A stretch of DNA of 19,563 bases from Clostridia bacterium (GTDB lineage: Bacteria; Bacillota; Clostridia; Christensenellales; UBA1242). The translations under genes and the position numbers were made by a program. The stretch lies in assembly GCA_016290255.1 (NCBI GenBank), contig JAEETG010000060.1, forward strand, positions 1 to 19,563, read 5' to 3'. Every line of letters starts with the position of its first letter. The stretch's first letter is position 1. This document shows, piece by piece, positions 1 to 6,079 of the stretch. Under the pieces are notes generated by a model. That model saw only the letters and a list, made by a program, of their open reading frames with translations, was not told the DNA's origin and ran no database searches.

Positions 1-513
1 CGTCTTAACTGGGTTTTGAGTGCCTTTTTCAAACACCTCACAACCAGCTTGCTTTGCAACAATCTTAAGTTGATCAATCGCTGCTGGCCTATAAATATCA
101 CCAGCAATCAACAAACTTTTCTTTCCTTGGCTCTTTAAATATGCTCCAAGTTTTCCACACATTGTTGTTTTTCCAGCACCTTGAAGTCCACACATCATAA
201 TAACTGCTGGTGGAGTTCCTGTTAAGTCCAGTTTAGACTGCGTGCTTCCCATAAGCTTTATGAGTTCATCATTAACAATTTTGATAACTTGTTGCCCTGG
301 GGTCACGCTTTTGATGATTTCTTCACCAACAGCCTTTTCAGACACATCTTTAATGAAGTCTTTTGCAACCAAAAAGTTAACATCTGCTTCCAAAAGAGCA
401 ACCCTAATTTCTCTCATTGCCTCTTTTATTTCAAGTTCAGTAAGTTTTCCTCTTTTGGTCATTTTAGAAAAAATATGATTTAGCCTTTCTGAAAGTCCAC
501 TGAATAATGACAT
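1..513 (-). CDS. ffh: Signal recognition particle GTPase Ffh, N-terminal part (cut by window edge)
   Basis: GTPase subunit of the signal recognition particle, which binds signal sequences emerging from the ribosome and delivers the complex to FtsY at the membrane. Only the first 171 residues are present; the gene runs off the left edge. The visible part holds the N domain (helical bundle, about residues 1-100), the G1 loop GLQGAGKTT at 109-117, and DIYRPAAIDQL at 139-149, which matches the Ffh/FtsY DxxRPAA motif. The ATG at 513-511 is preceded by GGAGG located inside the end of ylxM. Only one base separates the ylxM stop from this start, so the two are co-transcribed and probably translationally coupled, as in the ylxM-ffh pair of Bacillus subtilis. 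Identification is secure. Confidence 0.97.
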   Translation of the reverse strand, partial: MSLFSGLSERLNHIFSKMTKRGKLTELEIKEAMREIRVALLEADVNFLVAKDFIKDVSEKAVGEEIIKSVTPGQQVIKIVNDELIKLMGSTQSKLDLTGTPPAVIMMCGLQGAGKTTMCGKLGAYLKSQGKKSLLIAGDIYRPAAIDQLKIVAKQAGCEVFEKGTQNPVKT

Positions 514-514
514 A

Positions 515-841
515 TTATTCCTCCAATTGTTTTATTGTTTCAATTATAGCTTCTTGCTCATTTTTTGTCAAACTAGTTTTGGTTGTTTTAATCACTGAGT
601 CATAAATTTTGTCTAACTTTTGGCAAATTTTGAGTTTTTTCTCATATTCTTCCAATTTTTTGATGCTTCGCTTTAAAAGGTCAAATGTTCCCTGCCTAGA
701 AACGCCAAACTGTTCAGCAATTTCACCAAGTGAGCCGTTATAGTCCACATATGCTCTAACAACTTCTTGTTGCTTTTCTGTAAGCAAACTTTTATAAACA
801 CACAAAAGTCTTGATACTTTCAAAGTTTTTTCAATATTCAT
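515..841 (-). CDS. ylxM: YlxM/p13-like helix-turn-helix protein of the SRP operon (UPF0122)
   Basis: Small (108 residue) protein of the YlxM family, found next to ffh in many Bacillota and Mollicutes and thought to act with the signal recognition particle; its exact role is not settled. The N-terminal half resembles a sigma region 4 helix-turn-helix: a helix starting LTEKQQEVV, then GEIAEQFGVSRQ and a recognition helix. The C-terminal half is charged and helical. The start is ATG at 841-839 with GAGG upstream (GCGAGGTTGTTATG). It is the first gene of a unit with ffh, driven by a consensus promoter at 874-902. The family assignment rests on the sequence pattern and the ffh neighbour. Confidence 0.92.
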   Translation of the reverse strand: MNIEKTLKVSRLLCVYKSLLTEKQQEVVRAYVDYNGSLGEIAEQFGVSRQGTFDLLKRSIKKLEEYEKKLKICQKLDKIYDSVIKTTKTSLTKNEQEAIIETIKQLEE

Positions 842-873
842 AACAACCTCGCAAAGTAAAATTACTTGACATT

Positions 874-902
874 ATTATATATCATAAGTAACAGTTTGTC
901 AA
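874..902 (-). promoter_or_regulatory. Consensus sigma-A promoter of ylxM-ffh
   Basis: On the minus strand, TTGACA (902-897), a 17-base spacer and TATAAT (879-874) form a perfect vegetative promoter. The predicted transcript starts near 867, giving a leader of about 26 bases before the ylxM ATG. Confidence 0.88.
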
Positions 903-962
903 CACATAATTCACATTTTATGTAAAATAATTTGTTTTGAGCAAAAAAAGAAATCAAAAACG

Positions 963-973
963 TATAATATAAT
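963..973 (+). promoter_or_regulatory. Two overlapping TATAAT boxes abutting the transglycosylase start
   Basis: TATAAT occurs at 963-968 and again at 968-973, directly before the GTG at 974. With the first box, transcription would begin at about the GTG itself. No good minus-35 element is visible at 17-18 bases (nearest is TTGAGC at 937-942, 20 bases away), and there is no Shine-Dalgarno sequence. It may be a leaderless promoter; the sequence alone does not prove it. Confidence 0.45.
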
Positions 974-1498
974 GTGAAAAAGGTTATTATTTTCTTTTTT
1001 ATTTTCTTTATTACAATTTGCTCCACTCTTCCCTTTTTTCTTTTAGTGCCAGTCTTTTACCCAAAAAAGTTTGAAAAAGAGGTTTTAGAGTGTTCAAAAG
1101 AATTTCATCTAACACCAAGCCTTGTGTTTGCAATCATCAAAACAGAAAGTGGGTTTAATCCAAATGCAAAATCCAAAGCTGGAGCCATTGGGCTTATGCA
1201 AGTTATGCCAGAAACAGCCAAATGGATTATGGAAAAAGAAGTTAATTTATTTGAGCCTAAAACAAACATTTATGTTGGATGCAAATATCTTGGGTTTCTT
1301 CAATCAGAGTTCTTGGATTTACCCACCACTTTATCAGCGTATAATGCAGGTCCAAACAAAACAAAAGTTTGGCTGGAAGATGAAAGATATAGTACGGCGT
1401 CAAGAACTATGCGTAAAACACCATACAAAGAGACAAATAACTATATTAAAAAGGTTTTATCCTCTCAAAAAATCTACAAATTTCTCTATAAATTTTAA
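974..1498 (+). CDS. Membrane-anchored lytic transglycosylase, Slt70-type SLT domain
   Basis: Predicted to cleave the MurNAc-GlcNAc bond of peptidoglycan outside the membrane, forming 1,6-anhydro ends. The 174-residue protein has a lysine-initiated N-terminal membrane segment (about residues 4-28) and then a single SLT domain. The catalytic glutamate is E58 in IIKTESGFNP, followed by GAIGLMQVMP (70-79) and LSAYNAGP, the classic family motifs; a NNYIKKVL motif closes the domain. The start must be GTG 974, because a TAA lies in frame at 965-967 and the next candidate (GTG, residue 25) would remove the membrane anchor. No ribosome binding site precedes it. It diverges from ylxM, and the degV-type gene follows on the same strand with its own promoter. 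Confidence 0.93.
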   Translation: MKKVIIFFFIFFITICSTLPFFLLVPVFYPKKFEKEVLECSKEFHLTPSLVFAIIKTESGFNPNAKSKAGAIGLMQVMPETAKWIMEKEVNLFEPKTNIYVGCKYLGFLQSEFLDLPTTLSAYNAGPNKTKVWLEDERYSTASRTMRKTPYKETNNYIKKVLSSQKIYKFLYKF

Positions 1499-1517
1499 AA
1501 TAACCCAAATTTTTTAG

Positions 1518-1547
1518 TTGACATTTTTATTTCATTTTTGTTATGCT
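1518..1547 (+). promoter_or_regulatory. Sigma-A-type promoter of the DegV-family gene
   Basis: TTGACA at 1518-1523, an 18-base spacer and TATGCT at 1542-1547. The predicted start of transcription, about 1554, falls at the first base of the ribosome binding site GAGGTG (1554-1559), giving a leader of only about 10 bases. Confidence 0.6.
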
Positions 1548-1563
1548 ATTTTTGAGGTGCAAA

Positions 1564-2424
1564 ATGGTTAAATTCTTCGTAGATGCATTTGCTGATATGT
1601 TTGGTGACGAACTAACAAAAAACAACCTAAATTTGGCTCCAAGCAAACTGCAATGTGGTAAAAATATTATTGAATTTGATGGCTATAGCAAAAAACCATC
1701 AAAAAGCGTTCTTGAAGATGTTAGAAAGAACAAATACTCAATTGTGCACATAACAGAACAAGAATGGTATGATTTTTTTGCAAAATACCTAAAAGATGGT
1801 GATGATGTTGTGTTCTTCACCATTTCACTAAAGTTATTTAGTGATGGCGGTGAGGATTTGATGGCAGCATTCACAGAACTTGGTGAAGACTTCCCACAAA
1901 GAACAGTTAAACTTGTTAACACAAAAACTGTGTCAAGAGGAACAAGCAACATTGCAATTCTATGCCAAACATACTACAATTCTAAAAAGAATTTGGAAAG
2001 TGCCATAAAGTTTGCCACTGACCTATCTGGCCAGTTTGTGACAGCCTTTGTTGTTGATGATGTTTCGTTTTTGTCTTCCAACCCAATACTCCAAAAAAGT
2101 GGTTCATCACTTATGGGAAGTTTGATTGGAATGAAACCAATCATTTCAATAGACAAAGAAGGCAACTTCAAACTTTTGGACAAATCAAGAGGATTTAAAG
2201 CAGGAGTTAACAAACTCTTCTCCATTGCAAAAACAAATGGAGAAAACATTGCGGACTACACTTTTTCAATTGTTTATGCTGATGCTGAAGAAGAAGCAAA
2301 AACGCTCAAAAACAAATTTATGGAACTTGTGAACGAAAATGAAATTTGTTTCTCCCCAACATCACTCAACAACATGACAATTGTTGGGCCAAAATTTGTT
2401 GGAATAACATTCCACAGCAAATAA
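1564..2424 (+). CDS. DegV-family (fatty-acid-binding type) protein, divergent
   Basis: DegV proteins bind a fatty acid; the FakB members present it to the kinase FakA. This 286-residue protein has the family length and C-terminal domain pattern: VVDDVSFLSS at the position of the usual LDDLxYLxxGGR segment, then GSLIGMKPIISID and LLDKSRGFKAGVNKL. The N-terminal signature is eroded: VDAFADMFGDEL replaces TDSTADL, and the SGT loop of typical FakB proteins is not recognisable (FTISLKLFSD). Fatty acid binding is therefore uncertain. I chose ATG 1564 over an in-frame ATG at 1543 because GAGGTG at 1554-1559 sits just before it. It stands alone between a promoter and a bidirectional terminator. Confidence 0.8.
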   Translation: MVKFFVDAFADMFGDELTKNNLNLAPSKLQCGKNIIEFDGYSKKPSKSVLEDVRKNKYSIVHITEQEWYDFFAKYLKDGDDVVFFTISLKLFSDGGEDLMAAFTELGEDFPQRTVKLVNTKTVSRGTSNIAILCQTYYNSKKNLESAIKFATDLSGQFVTAFVVDDVSFLSSNPILQKSGSSLMGSLIGMKPIISIDKEGNFKLLDKSRGFKAGVNKLFSIAKTNGENIADYTFSIVYADAEEEAKTLKNKFMELVNENEICFSPTSLNNMTIVGPKFVGITFHSK

Positions 2425-2435
2425 CATAAATAAAG

Positions 2436-2464
2436 AAAAAAGAAGCGATTTTCGCTTCTTTTTT
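2436..2464. terminator. Bidirectional intrinsic terminator (DegV gene / yebC operon)
   Basis: Stem AGAAGCGA (2441-2448) pairs with TCGCTTCT (2452-2459) across a three-base loop, flanked by five As and by Ts. It can end both the plus-strand DegV-family gene and the minus-strand yebC operon; the yebC stop codon lies at its edge. Confidence 0.88.
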
Positions 2465-3189
2465 TATTTCATTTCAACGTTGTGATAAACGTTTTGAACA
2501 TCATCATTTTCTTCAAGTTTATCAAGCATTTTTTCAAATGACTCATATTTGGAGTCTTCCAAAGAAATTGTTTCATTTGGAACTTGTTCGATTTCTGCAC
2601 TTTCAATTTTTAGTCCAGCTTTTTCCAAAGTATCACGAATTTGTTGGAGTTTTGCAACTTGACCATAAACAGTGAAGAAACCATCTCCGTCATCTTCAAC
2701 ATCATCAGCGTCAGCATCAAGAGCAAGCATTGTGATGTCGTCTTCAGTTTTGCCTTTTGCTTCAATGCAAACAACAGCTTTTCTTGTAAACAAATATGCA
2801 ACTGCTCCAGGGCCAGCAAGAGAACCACCAGCTTTATCAAAAATGTGGCGAATATCACTTGATGTTCTGTTTTTGTTATCTGTTACAATGTCACACATAA
2901 CAGCAGAACCGCCAGGGCCGTAACCCTCATACACAAGTTCTTCATAGTTAACTTGACCAAGTTCTCCAGATGCCTTTTTGATTGACCTTTGAATGTTGTC
3001 ATTTGGCATGTTGTTTGAACGTGCTTTTGCGATTACTGTTGCAAGGCGTGGGTTGTTTGCAGGGTCTGGACCACCATTTTTAACGGCGATCGCAATTTCA
3101 CGTCCGATTTTTGTGAATACATTTCCGCGGGCAGCATCAGTTTTTGCTTTATCTCTTTTGATTGTTGCCCATTTACTATGTCCTGACAT
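2464..3189 (-). CDS. yebC: YebC/TACO1-family protein
   Basis: A 241-residue cytoplasmic protein of the YebC/TACO1 family. Members were long annotated as transcription regulators; more recent work ties bacterial YebC and mitochondrial TACO1 to rescue of ribosomes slowed at proline stretches. The family N-terminus is clear: MSGHSKWATIKRDKAKTDA, followed by TKIGREI and NNPRLATVIAKARSNNMP. The acidic middle (ADADDVEDDGDG) and the C-terminal domain are present at normal length. GAGAGG precedes the ATG. It is the last gene of the infC operon, 16 bases after the methyltransferase stop, and ends in a bidirectional terminator. Its company (IF3, L35, L20, an rRNA methyltransferase) fits a role in translation better than one in transcription. 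Confidence 0.96.
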   Translation of the reverse strand: MSGHSKWATIKRDKAKTDAARGNVFTKIGREIAIAVKNGGPDPANNPRLATVIAKARSNNMPNDNIQRSIKKASGELGQVNYEELVYEGYGPGGSAVMCDIVTDNKNRTSSDIRHIFDKAGGSLAGPGAVAYLFTRKAVVCIEAKGKTEDDITMLALDADADDVEDDGDGFFTVYGQVAKLQQIRDTLEKAGLKIESAEIEQVPNETISLEDSKYESFEKMLDKLEENDDVQNVYHNVEMK

Positions 3190-3205
3190 AAATATAACCT
3201 CTCTT

Positions 3206-3940
3206 TTAATTTTGTTTGGAAGACAAAATATACATCATAACGCCGCTTGCAACAGCAACATTTAAAGACTCTACTTTATTCTTCATTGGAATGCTGACTT
3301 CTTCAAGCCCTAAAGACATGATTTCATCACTAATTCCATGAGCTTCATTACCCATAACAATCCCAAATTGCTTTGGAACGTTTTTAACATCAAACACACT
3401 GCTTCCTTTCATGTTTGCACAATAGAGTTTATGCTTGCAAAGCTTCTTTATCTCTTCCATACCAGCTGACATAATTTTGCAATCAAAGATTGTGCCCATT
3501 GTTGAACGAATAACCTTTTCATTCCTAAAATCAACACAATTATTAGCGTATATCTCACAAAAGCCAGCGGCAACTGCTGTTCGAATGATTGTACCCAAAT
3601 TTCCTGGGTCCTGAACGCCATCAAGCACCAAAAAATTGCCTTTTGGCATTGAAAAATCATTTTCTTTTAGTTCCACTGCAGCAATAACACCTTGTGGCGA
3701 AACAGTTGAACTAAGGCATTTGAAAGCATTTTCACTCAAAAGATAAGATGGGCAGCCAAAATCTTCATCGGTGTAAAAATTTGTGAAAACCGATTTCAAG
3801 GCAATTCCCCTGCTTTCCGCTTCGTTGATGAGTTTAATTCCCTCAAGCAAAACAGTGTTTGTTTGTTGTATGTATTTTTTTTGTTTTAATTTTGAAAACT
3901 CTTTTATAACTGGGTTTTCTTTACTTAATATTTCTTTCAT
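3206..3940 (-). CDS. TrmH/SpoU-family RNA 2'-O-methyltransferase (YsgA-like)
   Basis: Predicted S-adenosylmethionine-dependent ribose methyltransferase of the SPOUT (TrmH) class; by context probably acts on 23S rRNA, though the target nucleotide cannot be told. The 244-residue protein has an N-terminal substrate-binding domain (about 1-98) and a knotted catalytic domain with the three SpoU motifs: LDGVQDPGNLGTIIRTA (106-122), MGNEAHGIS (197-204), and SIPM with ESLNVAVA (217-230). It starts two bases after the rplT stop and has no clear ribosome binding site, so translation is probably coupled to rplT. In Bacillus subtilis the related ysgA lies in the same part of the chromosome as infC-rpmI-rplT. 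Confidence 0.93.
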   Translation of the reverse strand: MKEILSKENPVIKEFSKLKQKKYIQQTNTVLLEGIKLINEAESRGIALKSVFTNFYTDEDFGCPSYLLSENAFKCLSSTVSPQGVIAAVELKENDFSMPKGNFLVLDGVQDPGNLGTIIRTAVAAGFCEIYANNCVDFRNEKVIRSTMGTIFDCKIMSAGMEEIKKLCKHKLYCANMKGSSVFDVKNVPKQFGIVMGNEAHGISDEIMSLGLEEVSIPMKNKVESLNVAVASGVMMYILSSKQN

Positions 3941-3942
3941 AA

Positions 3943-4290
3943 TTATTTACTTTTAACATTTTTAACAAGTTCAGCAAATGCTTGTGGGTCGTTTGCTGCA
4001 ATGTCAGCCAAAACCTTTCTGTTTAGGTCGATATTCTTTGCTTTCAATCCGTGCATAAAGTTGCTGTAGTTAATGTCGTTAAGTCTGCAAGCTGCATTGA
4101 TTCTTGCAATCCACAAACTTCTCATGTTTCTCTTTTCAAGTTTTCTGCCAACATATGCGTAGTTACCAGATTTCATAACTTGTTGCTTTGCAATCTTGAA
4201 TTGCTTGCTCTTTGCTCCAAAATAACCCTTTGCTTTCTTTAAGATTGCATTTCTTTTCTTTAAAGCGTGTGTTCCATTCTTAATTCTCAT
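3943..4290 (-). CDS. rplT: 50S ribosomal protein L20
   Basis: Primary 23S rRNA-binding protein needed for early assembly of the large subunit, and repressor of its own operon in Bacillus subtilis. The 115-residue length is normal. Family segments are present: KKAKGYFGAKSKQFKIAKQQ, WIARINAACRLNDINYSNFM and ADIAANDPQAFAELV. AAGGAGG stands before the ATG. The basic N-terminal extension (about 1-60) is the rRNA-binding tail. Third gene of the infC operon, and the likely ligand of the leader RNA upstream of infC. Confidence 0.98.
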   Translation of the reverse strand: MRIKNGTHALKKRNAILKKAKGYFGAKSKQFKIAKQQVMKSGNYAYVGRKLEKRNMRSLWIARINAACRLNDINYSNFMHGLKAKNIDLNRKVLADIAANDPQAFAELVKNVKSK

Positions 4291-4304
4291 AATCCGGTTC
4301 CTCC

Positions 4305-4493
4305 TTACAAAGCGTTCTTAATTCTTGGAGCATCAGCTTTTGAAACTGTTTCTCCTTGGCGAAGACGCATTTTCCTTTTACTTGTTTTGTTTGTCATTTT
4401 GTGGCCTGCATATTGGCAACCACGTTTGATAACGCCGTTCTTGTTCATTCTAAAACGTTTTTTAACAGCGCTGTTTGATTTCATTTTAGGCAT
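4305..4493 (-). CDS. rpmI: 50S ribosomal protein L35
   Basis: Small basic protein of the large ribosomal subunit. All 62 residues are consistent with the family: MPKMKSNSAVKKRFRMNKNG, then HKMTNKTSKRKMRLR. AAGGAG precedes the ATG. It lies 24 bases after infC and 14 bases before rplT, the standard IF3-L35-L20 order. Confidence 0.98.
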   Translation of the reverse strand: MPKMKSNSAVKKRFRMNKNGVIKRGCQYAGHKMTNKTSKRKMRLRQGETVSKADAPRIKNAL

Positions 4494-4517
4494 AATTTTT
4501 CTCCTTATCTATATTAT

Positions 4518-5036
4518 TTATTTTGCATTTTTTGGGGCAAGCATCATTGTTATAATTGTTCCAGCAAGTGTTGCTTTCTGATCAATAATTGCCTCATCTT
4601 GCACCATTTCATAGAATTTCTCCATGTTCGCAATTCCTTGGTGGGCAAATCCAGCAAGACGACCTCTAACACCTTTGATGAGAACTTTCACTTTTGCTCC
4701 ACTTTCCAAAAACTTTTTAACTTGTTTTGCCTTGAAAAGCATGTCGTGTTCTTCAATTCTCATTGAAAGTTCCATTGTTTTGATGTCAACGGCTTTTTGC
4801 TTTTTCTTTGCCTCTTTCTCTTTTTTCTGTGCTTCGAATTTATATTTTCCATAATTCATAATTCTGCACACTGGTGGATTTGCGTTTGGTGAAATATTCA
4901 CAAGATCCAAACCAAACTCATCAGCTTTTTGATTTGCTTCTTTTATTGAAACAATTCCAAGTTGTTCACCCTCAGGGCCCAACAAACGAACGGTTTGAGC
5001 AGTTATTTGCTCATTAATCATTAATTCTTTGATAAT
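4518..5036 (-). CDS. infC: Translation initiation factor IF-3, AUU start codon
   Basis: Binds the 30S subunit, keeps it apart from 50S and proofreads initiator tRNA and start codon pairing. The 172-residue product has the N domain (INEQITAQTVRLLGPEG, then NISPNANPPVCRIMNYGKY), the lysine-rich linker and the C domain ending LAPKN. The start is an ATT codon at 5036-5034: GGGAGG (5047-5042) sits five bases upstream, while the nearest in-frame ATG (5021-5019) is about 20 bases from it. The encoded start IIKELMINE aligns with IISKDMLVNE of Bacillus subtilis IF3. A non-AUG start lets IF3 limit its own synthesis. The reading frame stays open up to 5093, but that ATG lies inside the leader terminator and is not credible. 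Confidence 0.95.
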   Translation of the reverse strand: MIKELMINEQITAQTVRLLGPEGEQLGIVSIKEANQKADEFGLDLVNISPNANPPVCRIMNYGKYKFEAQKKEKEAKKKQKAVDIKTMELSMRIEEHDMLFKAKQVKKFLESGAKVKVLIKGVRGRLAGFAHQGIANMEKFYEMVQDEAIIDQKATLAGTIITMMLAPKNAK

Positions 5037-5190
5037 GTTATCCTCCCAAAAAATAATTTCAACAAAAAAGAAGTGAGTAAATTCATTACTCACTTCAAAA
5101 AATAGGTAAAAACATATGCACCTATTATAAAAATTTAACCAATCTAGGAATCCTGAATGGTGAGAAGTGAGCCTTCTTCTTTTTTGTTAT
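5037..5190 (-). ncRNA. L20-type leader of the infC-rpmI-rplT operon
   Basis: The untranslated leader of about 150 bases contains a strong intrinsic terminator (5063-5102), a small hairpin (AATAGGT 5101-5107 with ACCTATT 5120-5126), and an upstream segment at about 5163-5173 whose RNA reads GGCTCACTTCTC. Eight bases of it (CTCACTTC) are complementary to the 5' arm of the terminator (GAAGTGAG), which provides an antiterminator. In Bacillus subtilis, L20 binding to such a leader favours termination and represses the operon. Here the pairing is seen in sequence; L20 as the ligand is inferred from family knowledge and position. Confidence 0.82.
5063..5102 (-). terminator. Regulated (attenuator) terminator in the infC leader
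   Basis: On the minus strand GAAGTGAGTAA (5096-5086) pairs perfectly with TTACTCACTTC (5080-5070) over a five-base loop and is followed by TTTTTT. It lies between the operon promoter and the infC start, so it works as an attenuator rather than an end-of-gene terminator for ytxC. Confidence 0.88.
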
Positions 5191-5196
5191 GCAGTA

Positions 5197-5225
5197 ATAA
5201 TAGCACAAAACTTTATGTTTTGCAA
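5197..5225 (-). promoter_or_regulatory. Sigma-A promoter of the infC operon
   Basis: TTGCAA (5225-5220), 17-base spacer, TATTAT (5202-5197) on the minus strand. Transcription would start near 5190, just before the L20-type leader. The ytxC-like gene ends at 5236, so the promoter lies right after it. Confidence 0.78.
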
Positions 5226-5235
5226 GTGTTTTTTC

Positions 5236-5976
5236 TTATTTTTTTGTGAATTCCACCCTATTTTGAAATATATTTTGCAACAAATGAATCTTTTCCTCAT
5301 CAAACAAGTTCAAAACAACAATTTCTCTTGGCAACAAGTCAACAAGTTTGGTTAACAAATCAAAGATGTCATCTGTCACAAACTTTGTTAATAATTTCTC
5401 GCTAGATTCAATGCCATCACAAATTGTTCCATCTTGAAAATCTATCACGATTTTTTTGTGCTTATAATCTAAATTTGAAATCAAAAATTCTAAAACATCC
5501 AAAAATGTTTCACTTTTTAGAAAAACACTTGCGTTCGTGTTTGTTAAAAAGCAGAGTTCTTGCCATTTTTGCTTTAATTTATGCAGACGAAAATTTAGAA
5601 AACTCTCGAGATTTAAACATTTTGGAAAGCAAATAGCCCTTATAGCAATTGCCTTTTCTAGTTCTATGTCAAAATATGTGTAAACTTTCAAAAATGTTGC
5701 AAACATTTTGTTATCCAAAATGTCCACGCAAACATTTTCTTTCAGATAGTTATATTTCATTTTCTCACAAATAGCGTCACACAAAACTTTTGTTAACTTT
5801 TTCTTGATTTCTTCACTTTTCTCTTTTGCCGCACCCAACGAAAAACTGCAAGAACCATTTTCTTTCACATAACTATAAACCCCATCAAACTCTAAAAGAG
5901 TGTTCTTCATTTTGTCTTGTATGTATGAAACAGCGTTTTCATTTTTAACATCAGCCATAACAGAAAATTCCCACAT
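5236..5976 (-). CDS. ytxC: YtxC-like putative sporulation protein
   Basis: Function unknown; YtxC of Bacillus subtilis is called a sporulation protein mainly from its distribution among spore formers. The 246-residue product shows the family pattern as I remember it: LNLESFLNFRLHKLKQKW in the middle (family FINFRL), and a C-terminal part ending IVVLNLFDEEKIHLLQNIFQ then NRVEF. No signal peptide or membrane segment is evident. I chose the ATG at 5976-5974 because AAGGAG lies 10 bases upstream; two longer starts have no such site. In Bacillus subtilis ytxC precedes thrS and infC; here it directly precedes infC with no thrS between, which supports the call. Sequence similarity is moderate, so some doubt remains. 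Confidence 0.72.
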   Translation of the reverse strand: MWEFSVMADVKNENAVSYIQDKMKNTLLEFDGVYSYVKENGSCSFSLGAAKEKSEEIKKKLTKVLCDAICEKMKYNYLKENVCVDILDNKMFATFLKVYTYFDIELEKAIAIRAICFPKCLNLESFLNFRLHKLKQKWQELCFLTNTNASVFLKSETFLDVLEFLISNLDYKHKKIVIDFQDGTICDGIESSEKLLTKFVTDDIFDLLTKLVDLLPREIVVLNLFDEEKIHLLQNIFQNRVEFTKK

Positions 5977-5999
5977 AAAACCAAAGCTCCTTAATAAGT

Positions 6000-6007
6000 A
6001 ATGTATG
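6000..6007 (-). promoter_or_regulatory. Candidate sigma-E-like minus-10 element before the ytxC-like gene
   Basis: CATACATT on the minus strand fits the sigma-E minus-10 consensus CATACAnT at every fixed position and lies about 24 bases upstream of the start codon. No good minus-35 (consensus close to TMATATT) is seen 13-15 bases further up, so this is tentative. Confidence 0.3.
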
Positions 6008-6046
6008 CAAACAAGCAATTATTACTCTCAAGTTTTGTGGTTAGTT

Positions 6047-6075
6047 ATAAAAAAATCGACCAAAATGGCCGATTT
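6047..6075 (-). terminator. Intrinsic terminator after rubrerythrin
   Basis: On the minus strand AAATCGGCC (6075-6067) pairs with GGTCGATTT (6061-6053), with one G-U pair and a five-base loop, followed by a run of Ts. It ends the rubrerythrin transcript and separates it from the ytxC-like gene. Confidence 0.85.
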
Positions 6076-6079
6076 AGTA

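Noticed and set aside
1543..1563. ATG 1543 as start of the DegV-family gene
   Set aside because: It lies in the minus-10 region of the promoter and upstream of the ribosome binding site; ATG 1564 follows GAGGTG.
5037..5093. N-terminal extension of IF3 from the ATG at 5093
   Set aside because: It would be translated through the leader terminator hairpin, has no ribosome binding site, and encodes a sequence unlike any IF3 N-terminus. The ATT at 5036 has GGGAGG five bases upstream and matches the known start.
5097..5235. T-box riboswitch in the infC leader
   Set aside because: No T-box consensus sequence or specifier loop was found, and no aminoacyl-tRNA synthetase or amino acid gene follows.
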